NCBI GenBank assembly: GCA_049644345.1
Contig: JBARRS010000064.1
Span: 1 to 7,011 of the forward strand
DNA length: 7,011 bases
Direction: 5' to 3'
Origin: JBARRS01 sp049644345
Lineage (GTDB): Bacteria; Actinomycetota; Thermoleophilia; Gaiellales; Gaiellaceae
The translations under genes were made by a program, and so were the position numbers. A model generated the notes under the pieces. The model made no database searches. It worked only from the letters and a program-made list of their open reading frames with translations, and was not told where the DNA came from. This document shows, piece by piece, positions 1 through 5,404 of this stretch; position 1 is the first letter of the stretch; each line of letters starts with the position of its first letter.

Positions 1-144
1 CGCCGCTCGAGCGCCCGCGCGGCGGCGAACCAATTGAGGACAAGGACGATCGCGTCGGCGCCCCGATCAGGTCGACCCGTTCCGACCTTGCGAACTCGAG
101 CCCGGCGAGAATGGCGTCGCGACGATCAAAGGGAGAGCATTGAG

Positions 145-537
145 ATGGCCACTACGACCACGAAGAATCGGCTTCGTCGGCTTGGGGCACATGGGCGGAA
201 ACATGGCCGCCCGGTTCCTCGACGCCGGATACACCGTCTATGGCGAGTCGCGCGACCGCCGCCACGCAGACGAGCTCGTGCACGAGGGGCTGCAGTGGCG
301 CGACACCCCGCGCGACGTTGCGGAAACCGCCGACGTCCTGATTACGTCTGTTCCCGACGACGAGGTGCTCGAAAGCGTCGCGTCTGGGCCCGACGGGATC
401 CTCGCCGGCCTCACCGACGGGAAGGTCTGGGTCGACATGAGCTCGGTGAGCCCGCGGGCGAGCCGTGAACTCGCGAAGCGGGTGCAAGCCCAAGGGGCGG
501 CGATGCTCGACGCGCCCGTGTCGGGAAGCGTTCCCCA
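145..537 (+). pseudogene. Truncated, frameshifted 3-hydroxyisobutyrate dehydrogenase-family reductase (N-terminal half)
   Basis: This is the NAD(P)-binding half of a beta-hydroxyacid dehydrogenase (3-hydroxyisobutyrate dehydrogenase / tartronate semialdehyde reductase family), which oxidises or reduces small hydroxy acids in the cytoplasm. Visible motifs are the Rossmann start IGFVGLGHMGGNMA, LITSVPDDEVLESV, VWVDMSSVSP and the substrate-binding DAPVSGS. Family members are about 290 residues. Here similarity stops after DAPVSGSVPQ near 537, so the catalytic lysine and the whole C-terminal helical domain are missing. The natural start is probably ATG 145, placed 8 bases after GGGAGA (131-136) and encoding MATTTTK. 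That frame has to slip by one base near 163-167 to reach IGFVGLG. The alternative is a TTG at 140 in the correct frame, but it sits only 3 bases from the Shine-Dalgarno and adds unlikely residues. Family assignment is firm; whether the breaks are biological or assembly errors is open. Confidence 0.75.
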
Positions 538-539
538 AT

Positions 540-733
540 GCCCGCGTCGAGCAGGTCTGCGTCGACCGCTTCCGCGTCGGGGTCGAAGGCGAGTACTCTC
601 GCCGCGTCGGTGGCGATCCCGAGCGTGAGCCGGCGTCGCCGCAGCCGAGCTCGAGGATGCGCTGGTCGCGGAAGGCACCCAGACGGCGGAGCGCGGCGAG
701 ATGCGCGCCCTCGGGGTCGAGCACGCGACTCAT
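540..733 (-). pseudogene. Truncated, frameshifted class I SAM-dependent methyltransferase (N-terminal fragment)
   Basis: The ATG at 733-731 overlaps the final UGA of the ArsM-like gene as ATGA, a typical translationally coupled arrangement, so this was the next gene of the operon. Its first 33 residues run MSRVLDPEGAH... to RILELGCGD, the SAM-binding motif I of Rossmann methyltransferases. The frame then breaks: one missing base near 631-634 would restore GRLTLGIATDAARVLAFDPD, motif I completed plus the post-I acidic residue. The restored frame runs to about 540, where it meets the end of the oppositely oriented dehydrogenase fragment. Only about 65 of an expected 200 or more residues remain, so the substrate cannot be guessed. 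It may be a decayed gene, or an intact gene spoiled by a base error and a chimeric join. Confidence 0.6.
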
Positions 734-1521
734 GTTCGGGCGGCGGGTTTGTACGCCTTCACGGTTGTGCCGCGGGCGCCGAACTTCTGAGCCTTACGAC
801 GCGTATCCTCGAACTTGGAGCGCGCGTAGGTGTCGACGAGCAGACCAGTCTCGATCCGCTCGAACCCGTGCCGCTCCAACAGCCTGGCGTACGCTGCTTC
901 CAGCAGCGCCCCGGCTATTCAGCCGGTCCAGAGATCGATATCGCGCCGGCCTTCGGCGCTGACCGGATTCTGGATCGTCACATCGGCGAGCTGCATGCGC
1001 CCGCCCAGCGCGAGCACGCGGTGCAGCTCGGAGAAGACGGCATCCTTGTCCGGGATCAGGTCGATCACGCCGTTCGAGATCACGACGTCGAAGCTCTCGT
1101 CTGCGAACGGCAGCCTCTCGGCCTCGCCCTCGACGAACTCGACATTGATCCCAGCCAGCTCGGCGGCTGCGGCTCGCGCCTTCGCCAGCATCTGCGGTGT
1201 CATGTCGATGCCGGTGACGTGGCCTTGCTCACCGACCATCTGTGCGGCAACGAGCGAGTCGGTGCCCGCCCCGCAGCCGAGATCGAGCACGCGCTCGCCG
1301 CGTGCGAGCCGGCCGAGCGAGAACGGATTCGCAACGCCCGCGAACGACTCTGCGGCGGCGTCAGGGATGTTCGCAAGCTCCGGGGGGTAGGCGAGGTCCT
1401 CCGCCCATGCGCGCCCGGTCGGGAAGATGAAGTCTTTCTGCGGTTCCTCCGAGACGGAGGCGTAGGTCTTCTTGATCTCGCTCTTCAGTAGCTCGACGTC
1501 GAGTTCAACATCGACTGCCAT
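730..1521 (-). CDS. ArsM-like SAM methyltransferase, probable selenoprotein (UGA at 921-919 read as Sec201)
   Basis: The protein would transfer methyl groups from S-adenosylmethionine. It resembles the arsenite methyltransferase (ArsM) group. The start at 1521 follows GGAGG with a 4-base spacer. Residues 1-200 include FPTGR, the SAM motif VLDLGCGAGTD (78-88), GIDMTPQML (104-112) and FDVVISNGVIDLIPD (144-158). The segment DLWTG (196-200) is followed by UGA, then IAGALLEAAYARLLERHGF and a tail ending in VKAYKP before a UGA at 732-730. In ArsM proteins the residue at the UGA position is a conserved cysteine (GEC-LGGAL in the algal enzyme, Cys174 there). Reading UGA as selenocysteine gives 263 residues. 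A hairpin of bacterial SECIS type lies just downstream. The N-terminal ArsM cysteines are absent: the GLGCGNP equivalent reads FAGVANP. The tail also lacks cysteine, so the only other cysteine is C83 in motif I. The substrate may therefore not be arsenite. A naive reading would stop at 919 and give 200 residues. Confidence 0.8.
892..908 (-). promoter_or_regulatory. Candidate bacterial SECIS hairpin downstream of the internal UGA
   Basis: On the minus strand CGCTGCT (908-902) pairs perfectly with AGCAGCG (898-892) around a GGA loop (901-899). A further G-U pair (909/891) can extend the stem to 8 bp. Seventeen bases separate the UGA (921-919) from the apical loop, and the loop begins with G. 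The published consensus for bacterial SECIS elements is a stem-loop inside the coding region, with the loop about 16-37 bases after UGA and a G in its first two positions; this fits. GC-rich coding DNA forms hairpins by chance, so the support comes from the combination with the conserved cysteine position. Confidence 0.6.
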
Positions 1522-1536
1522 CGCGCCTCCTCGATC

Positions 1537-1905
1537 TCAGTAGCTGAAAACCGTAGCGCCTTCGCCGATCCATTCCCAGAGCGGCGTCGCGCCGGCCAGG
1601 CGTGAGTTCGGTACCAGGCTGCCCTCGTGCAGCTTGCGGGCGTTGAAGCAGATTGGACAGACGAGTAGCTCGCCGCCTCCGTCCGTGTACTGCTGAAACA
1701 GCTTTGAAAGCGGCGGACAGCCCTCGCACGCGACCGCCTCCGCGTAATCGGGCAGTCCCAGCCTGACCGCCTCCTTGGTAAGAAACATCGCCACCTGCTT
1801 GCCTTGCTCGAGCGCCGCGCCACCGACGAGAAACGCAACCGTCACGCGCTCGGTGTCCTCGAGCCCGGTTGCGAGGTTGATCACGACCTTCTCGTTGCCT
1901 GCCAT
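1537..1905 (-). CDS. DsrE/DsrF-like family sulfur-relay protein
   Basis: This is a small cytoplasmic protein of the DsrE/TusD fold, a family that carries sulfur as persulfide on cysteines in sulfur oxidation, tRNA thiolation and related reactions. The sequence shows an N-terminal beta strand (KVVINLATGLED), the helix-strand AALEQGKQVAMFLTKEAV, then two cysteine pairs. Counted from the first ATG these are CEGC at residues 61-64 and CPIC at 84-87, likely sites for sulfur or metal handling. Two tandem ATG codons are possible (1908 and 1905). AAGGAG at 1916-1911 is 2 bases from the first and 5 from the second, so the second is preferred, giving 122 residues. The Shine-Dalgarno overlaps the TAA of the DUF1059 gene, and the ArsM-like gene starts 15 bases after this stop, so all three are surely cotranscribed. 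Some DsrE-like relatives are reported as selenoproteins; here all positions are cysteine. Confidence 0.85.
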   Translation of the reverse strand: MAGNEKVVINLATGLEDTERVTVAFLVGGAALEQGKQVAMFLTKEAVRLGLPDYAEAVACEGCPPLSKLFQQYTDGGGELLVCPICFNARKLHEGSLVPNSRLAGATPLWEWIGEGATVFSY

Positions 1906-1914
1906 CATCGCTCC

Positions 1915-2076
1915 TTAGACGTCGTAGGCATCAGCGGCGACCCGCTGCCGTAGCTCATCGTCGGTGCGCTGCATTTCCGGATGGTCGCGGTCGACGTGCT
2001 CGCGCGCGAGCCGGAACAGCTCCTCGTCGTCTGCTCCCTCGAGGTGGTGGCCGCATGGACATTCGATTGCTCGCAT
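1915..2076 (-). CDS. DUF1059 family small protein
   Basis: This is a 53-residue protein starting MRAIECPCGHHLEG and continuing with DDEELFRLAREHVDRDHPE. The cysteine-x-cysteine-glycine-histidine start and the HVDRDHP segment are characteristic of DUF1059, a family of about 55-65 residues with a possible metal-binding site (C6, C8, H10/H11, H27, H32 visible here). No biochemical role is established as far as I know. The ATG at 2076 has a near-perfect Shine-Dalgarno (AAGGAGG, 2087-2081, 4 bases away), so it is a genuine start, although the frame is continuous with the MFS gene upstream. The DsrE gene follows within 9 bases. Membership of an operon with DsrE and ETHE1-like proteins fits a role in sulfur or thiol chemistry, by inference. 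Confidence 0.8.
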   Translation of the reverse strand: MRAIECPCGHHLEGADDEELFRLAREHVDRDHPEMQRTDDELRQRVAADAYDV

Positions 2077-3408
2077 CTCTCCTCCTTCGCAGCTCGTTCG
2101 CCCGTCGGACTCCGAGCCTACGGCGGCGGGTCGCATCGGCCAAGGGGAAGTTGGCGATAGCAGCCATCGCCGCAGGCGAAGTCGAGGGCCGGCTCGCGGC
2201 TCCCACGGCGTGGTGGCCACGAGCAGGCCGCTTGCCCCGGTAAGAGCCGCGACCAGCGCGATCGCCGTCCCGCTGCCGAGCGCGTCGGCGACGAAGCCCG
2301 CGAGCAGCGCCCCGACGACGAAGCCGCTGTCGCGCCAGAACCGGTAGACGCCGACGACCGAGGCGCGATCACGCGGCTGAACAACATCCGAGACTGCGGC
2401 GAGCAAGGTCGGGTAGACGAATGCAGTGCCGACCCCGAGCAGCGCCGCCGCAACAAGCGAGGGCGCGAATGCGCCGCCGCCGGCGACAAGCAGCGCGAGC
2501 GCGCCGGCCTGCACGAGCATCCCGAACGTGATCAACGGCTTGCGCCCCGCCTGGTCGGAGAGCCAGCCGGTACCGAGCTGGAGGAAGCCCCAGGTGCCGG
2601 GGTAGACCGCGGCGACGACGCCGATCTTGGTCGCCGTCGCGCCGTGCGCGGCGAGGTACAGCGGCGCCAGCCCCCAGGCGAGCGCGTCATTCAGGTTGTT
2701 CACGAGCCCAGCCTGCGAGCAGGCACGCAGCACCGGCTGGCGGACGCTCGCTTCGGCAAAAGCGACCCGCAACGGCAGCGCCTCGCGCTCGCCGTGCTCT
2801 TCCTGCTCATGCGTAACGTGCACTCCCGTGTCGCGCACGAACACGACCGCGAGCAGGGTGCCGGCGAGGGCGATCGCCAACGCACCCACCCAGACGACCG
2901 TGCGCGGAGCGATGCTCGCCGCCAGCGCCCCGCTCGCGAAGGCAGTGACGGCGACGCCAAGATAACCGGCCGACTCGTTCAGCCCGAGCGCGAGTCCACG
3001 CCGCGCCGGCCCGGCGAGGTCGATCTTCATCACGACCGTCATCGACCAGGCCAGCCCCTGGTTCGCGCCGAGGAGCAGGTTCGCGACGACGATCAGCCAC
3101 CAGCTCGGCGCGAGCCCAACGAGCGGCGCGACCGGCAGCGCGAGCAGCCAGCCGAGCACGAGCAGGCGCTTGCGGCCGACCCGGTCGGCAAGCGCCCCAG
3201 CGCCGAGATTGGCGAGTGCCTTGGCGGCACCAAAGGCGACGACGAAAGCGAGGACGGCGGTATGCGAGGCGAGATGGAAGTCCTGCTTGCCGACCAACGG
3301 CAGCACGCTTCGCTCGAGCCCGACCATTGCTCCAACGAGGGCGTTGAGCCCGACGAGCAGGCTGAACTGCGCGGCGTTCGCGCGCAGCCCAAGCCGCACG
3401 CCGCTCAC
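1915..3408 (-). CDS. Major facilitator superfamily transporter (frame runs on into DUF1059)
   Basis: This is an integral membrane transporter of the MFS with two six-helix halves. The N half carries the family signature motif A, GALADRVGRKRLL (71-83), and the C half its counterpart GWLSDQAGRKPL (281-292). The halves are joined by a charged, histidine-containing cytoplasmic loop (about 192-222, including HVTHEQEEHGE). Transporter similarity ends near residue 404 (LLVATTPWEPR, about position 2195). Residues 405-444 are low-complexity and arginine/proline-rich, and residue 445 is the DUF1059 methionine. The 497-residue reading is therefore either a fusion or, more likely, a lost stop; a normal protein of about 405 residues fits the family. 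The start is GTG 3408, overlapping the TGA of the MBL gene by 4 bases, so the two are translationally coupled. The substrate is unknown; the operon suggests a sulfur, selenium or arsenic compound. Confidence 0.8.
   Translation of the reverse strand: MSGVRLGLRANAAQFSLLVGLNALVGAMVGLERSVLPLVGKQDFHLASHTAVLAFVVAFGAAKALANLGAGALADRVGRKRLLVLGWLLALPVAPLVGLAPSWWLIVVANLLLGANQGLAWSMTVVMKIDLAGPARRGLALGLNESAGYLGVAVTAFASGALAASIAPRTVVWVGALAIALAGTLLAVVFVRDTGVHVTHEQEEHGEREALPLRVAFAEASVRQPVLRACSQAGLVNNLNDALAWGLAPLYLAAHGATATKIGVVAAVYPGTWGFLQLGTGWLSDQAGRKPLITFGMLVQAGALALLVAGGGAFAPSLVAAALLGVGTAFVYPTLLAAVSDVVQPRDRASVVGVYRFWRDSGFVVGALLAGFVADALGSGTAIALVAALTGASGLLVATTPWEPRAGPRLRLRRWLLSPTSPWPMRPAAVGSESDGRTSCEGGEMRAIECPCGHHLEGADDEELFRLAREHVDRDHPEMQRTDDELRQRVAADAYDV
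2077..2087 (-). promoter_or_regulatory. Strong ribosome binding site of the DUF1059 gene
   Basis: The minus strand reads AAGGAGGAGAG immediately before ATG 2076. It complements the 16S anti-Shine-Dalgarno almost fully with a 4-base spacer. It decides that DUF1059 is initiated independently even though no stop codon separates it from the transporter frame. Confidence 0.75.
2115..2143 (-). promoter_or_regulatory. Candidate internal promoter for DUF1059-DsrE-methyltransferase genes
   Basis: The minus strand shows TTGGCC (2143-2138), a 17-base spacer and TAGGCT (2120-2115), matching sigma70 boxes at 4 of 6 and 3 of 6 bases. The palindrome copy lies 11 bases upstream of the -35 box, centred near -54 of the expected transcription start, a normal position for LysR-type activation. 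The match alone is weak; the positioning is the main support. Confidence 0.25.
2155..2169. promoter_or_regulatory. Second copy of the LysR-region palindrome, upstream of DUF1059
   Basis: The minus strand reads CGATGGCTGCTATCG, identical in 14 of 15 bases to the palindrome at 4207-4221. It sits within a longer inverted repeat GGCGAT-N7-ATCGCC (2153-2171). Its centre is 86 bases upstream of the DUF1059 ATG and falls in the poorly conserved tail of the transporter frame. It is a plausible operator for the neighbouring LysR regulator controlling an internal promoter. Confidence 0.4.
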
Positions 3409-4160
3409 GCTCGCGCGGTCGCGATTCCGGCGCGGTTCGCCGCGACGATCGCCGCCTGATCGGCAGGCGGCGGCGGCACGTCGATAAGAAGCTCCCGCAC
3501 AAACGCGTCGGCGTCGGCAGCCGCAAGCGCCCGGTTGTGCGAACGCTCGAACCCGATCGTCGAGAACGGATTGCCCGACAAGGCGCGACCGCAGACCGAG
3601 CCGGCGTAGTGACTCGGCAACACGAGCACGCCGTCGGGAAGCTCGAGCAGCCGCCGCAGCGAGGCGTACAGCTCGCGCGCAAGCGGCTCAGGCTCGCCCT
3701 GCGCATGCAGGTCCGGCCGCCCGACATCGCCGACAAGGAGCGAATCACCGGTGAGCACCAGCCAGGGCTCGCTGTCCCCGCGACGCAGGTCGGCGACCAC
3801 GTAGGCGTTGTGGGCCGGCGCATGCCCGGGCGTCGCGAGCGCGCGCACGCGCGTGTTCCCGAGCGCAACCTCGGCGCCGTCCGCGAGCTCCTCGTGCTCG
3901 AACTCGACCCCAGCCTGCGCCGGCAGGTAGGCCGTCGCGCCCGTCGCTTCGACGAGCGCCGGCAGCCCCGAAACGTGGTCCGCCTGCACGTGCGTCTCCA
4001 GGACGGCGACGATCGGCGCACCGGCCCGCTCCGCCCCATCCAGATAGGCCTCGACCATCGCCTCGTGCGGATCGACGACGGCCAGCTTGCGCTCGGCCAG
4101 GCAGCCGAACAGGTACGACGCGCACGCCGTCTCCGCGTGCAAGAACGGACGCAGAATCAC
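3405..4160 (-). CDS. Metallo-beta-lactamase-fold hydrolase, ETHE1-like (persulfide dioxygenase type)
   Basis: This 251-residue cytoplasmic MBL-fold enzyme most resembles the ETHE1/persulfide dioxygenase and glyoxalase II branch. ETHE1 proteins oxidise glutathione or related persulfides to sulfite with a mononuclear iron. Visible elements are THVQADHVSG (56-65), ATPGHAPAH (109-117), LTGDSLL (136-142), GRPDLH (147-152) and PSHYAGSVCG (182-191). The ETHE1 iron triad would be H57, H113 and D139, all present. The second histidine of the usual HxHxDH motif is Q59, so a two-metal glyoxalase II site is incomplete. Length matches ETHE1 (about 240-250). The start is GTG 4160 with only a weak Shine-Dalgarno. 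The stop overlaps the MFS start by 4 bases. As first gene of the operon, it lies downstream of the intergenic palindrome. No rhodanese domain is fused or adjacent. The family is firm; the exact substrate is inferred. Confidence 0.85.
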   Translation of the reverse strand: MILRPFLHAETACASYLFGCLAERKLAVVDPHEAMVEAYLDGAERAGAPIVAVLETHVQADHVSGLPALVEATGATAYLPAQAGVEFEHEELADGAEVALGNTRVRALATPGHAPAHNAYVVADLRRGDSEPWLVLTGDSLLVGDVGRPDLHAQGEPEPLARELYASLRRLLELPDGVLVLPSHYAGSVCGRALSGNPFSTIGFERSHNRALAAADADAFVRELLIDVPPPPADQAAIVAANRAGIATARA

Positions 4161-4205
4161 ACTCGCAGGCTATGGCGGTCGCGACGATCGCGCTAGACGA
4201 AGTTG

Positions 4206-4222
4206 CCGATAGCTGCTATCGG
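4206..4222. promoter_or_regulatory. Perfect inverted repeat in the LysR / MBL divergent promoter (candidate LysR operator)
   Basis: CCGATAG (4206-4212), a 3-base centre CTG, and CTATCGG (4216-4222) form a perfect 7+7 palindrome. It is centred 54 bases before the MBL GTG and ends 8 bases before the LysR ATG. LysR-type regulators usually bind a dyad in the gap between their own gene and a divergent target, repressing themselves and activating the target. There is no Shine-Dalgarno between the repeat and ATG 4231, suggesting a leaderless or very short-leader lysR mRNA. Confidence 0.55.
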
Positions 4223-4230
4223 TATTCGAT

Positions 4231-5232
4231 ATGGCCAGTACAAGTACCCTGCGCGAGCTCTGGGACACGACCCGGATGCGCCTGCTGGTCGAAATCGAGC
4301 GGCAGGGAAGCGTCTCCGCTGCTGCCTCCGCGATCGGCATCGGCCAACCCAGCGCGAGCCAGCATCTGCGGCTGCTCGAGGCCGCCGCTGGCCAACGACT
4401 GGTCGTGCGCACCGGCCGCGGCAGCCGCCTCACCGATGCCGGGCAGGTGCTCGCCGCCCGCGCCGCCCAGGCGCTCGCCAGCCTCGGCGCAGCGGAAGAG
4501 GAGCTCGGCGCGATCGCCGGACTACAGACCGGCACCATCCACCTCGGCGCCTCGACCGCACCCGGCGTCTACCTGCTCCCCGACACGCTCGGCTGCTTCC
4601 GCCGCAGCTACCCGGGCGTCACTGTCGAGGTAGAAGTGGCGGCCAGCGAGGAGATCCTGAAGCGACTGGTCGCCGGCCACGTTCAGCTCGCACTCGTCGG
4701 CGCCGCGCATACGGACGATCGGATCGCGCTCGACCCGTTCCTCGAGGACGAGATCGTCGGCGTCGCGAAACCCGGTCTCGTGCCCCTGACGAAGGGTGCG
4801 GTCAAACCGGCGCGCCTGACCGAGTTCATGCTCCTCGCACGCGAGCCCGGCTCGAGCTCGCAACAGGCGATCAATGAGGAGCTGCGCGCAATCGGGATCA
4901 AGCCGGCCGGCGTCTGGGAGCTCGGCTCGAGCGAAGCAATCAAGCGGGCCGCCCGCGAAGGGCTCGGACTCGCCTTCCTCTCACGCTACGCCGTCGCCGA
5001 GGAAGTCGAACGCGGCGACCTGGAAAGCTTCCGCCTCGCCGGACGCCCGCCGCTCGTCCGCCACTTCTCCGTCGCACGACTCGCAGGACGCCCCCTCTCG
5101 CCGGCTGAACGAAGCTTCGTCGACACGCTCACGACCTGTTGCGCCAAACAAGCCGACTACGCCGCAGCCTGTGTCGGGTCCACCCCAAAGCGGCGATCTC
5201 GCGCGCCGGCCGCGCAGCGATCAGTCTCCTAG
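4231..5232 (+). CDS. LysR-family transcriptional regulator
   Basis: This 333-residue DNA-binding regulator has an N-terminal winged helix-turn-helix (about residues 8-70, with GSVSAAASAIGIGQPSASQH as the core and RTGRGSRLTDAG as the wing). A linker helix follows (about 71-100), then a periplasmic-binding-protein-like effector domain beginning near GTIHLGAS (about 102-109) and ending near residue 305. The last 25 or so residues (CVGSTPKRRSR...) exceed the usual length of about 300 and look unstructured. The gene is divergent from the MBL-MFS-DUF1059-DsrE-methyltransferase operon, the standard arrangement for a LysR protein and its target. The effector cannot be read from sequence; a sulfur or selenium metabolite would fit the neighbours. 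ATG 4231 keeps the full first helix; an internal methionine (residue 16) would cut into it. Confidence 0.9.
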   Translation: MASTSTLRELWDTTRMRLLVEIERQGSVSAAASAIGIGQPSASQHLRLLEAAAGQRLVVRTGRGSRLTDAGQVLAARAAQALASLGAAEEELGAIAGLQTGTIHLGASTAPGVYLLPDTLGCFRRSYPGVTVEVEVAASEEILKRLVAGHVQLALVGAAHTDDRIALDPFLEDEIVGVAKPGLVPLTKGAVKPARLTEFMLLAREPGSSSQQAINEELRAIGIKPAGVWELGSSEAIKRAAREGLGLAFLSRYAVAEEVERGDLESFRLAGRPPLVRHFSVARLAGRPLSPAERSFVDTLTTCCAKQADYAAACVGSTPKRRSRAPAAQRSVS

Positions 5233-5266
5233 CACCCGCCTACGTCCATGCGAGGAGTTTCGGGCT

Positions 5267-5404
5267 CTACTCGGCGTGCCAAATGAGTCCCATCGCATCG
5301 AACGGTCGGCGGCTTGCTCGATCAGCAACTCGTCTTCGCGGATGGCGCCGAGGGCCCCACTCGAAGGAGCGCTGTCTGAAGCGTATCTTCGCCATGAATC
5401 TCAT
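5267..5404 (-). CDS. Doubtful 45-residue arginine-rich ORF overlapping the preceding stop
   Basis: The ATG at 5404 overlaps the UGA of the 232-residue gene as ATGA, and a second ATG follows at 5395. The product (MRFMAKIRFRQRSFEW..., then arginine-rich) is not recognised. G/C at third positions is weaker than in neighbouring genes, particularly after the first 20 codons. Apart from this, 5233-5400 holds nothing I can identify. Confidence 0.15.
   Translation of the reverse strand: MRFMAKIRFRQRSFEWGPRRHPRRRVADRASRRPFDAMGLIWHAE

Noticed and set aside
1..144. Open frames on both strands, including a minus-strand hydrophobic stretch (ADAIVLVLNWFAAARALE) and a plus-strand frame ending in TGA at 141-143
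   Set aside because: Too short, no start or family match; codon bias is similar on both strands, so the direction cannot be decided.
538..1491. Long plus-strand open frames opposite the methyltransferase and DsrE genes
   Set aside because: They are GC-driven antisense shadows; the recognisable protein families lie on the minus strand.
919..1521. Treating the ArsM-like gene as a simple nonsense-mutated pseudogene of 200 residues
   Set aside because: The downstream frame is intact for 62 codons, ends in an ATGA overlap with the next gene, and the UGA sits on a conserved Cys site followed by a SECIS-like hairpin. Read error remains possible and is listed as a refuting test.
2807..4039. 410-codon minus-strand frame across the MFS/MBL region
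   Set aside because: Its arginine- and serine-rich composition is typical of an off-frame reading; the MFS and MBL frames carry all family motifs.
5395..5403. UGA ending the 232-residue gene considered as a second selenocysteine codon
   Set aside because: The frame after it has poor third-position GC and no family-like sequence. The only nearby hairpin is 4 bp, 14 bases away, and its loop lacks a leading G.
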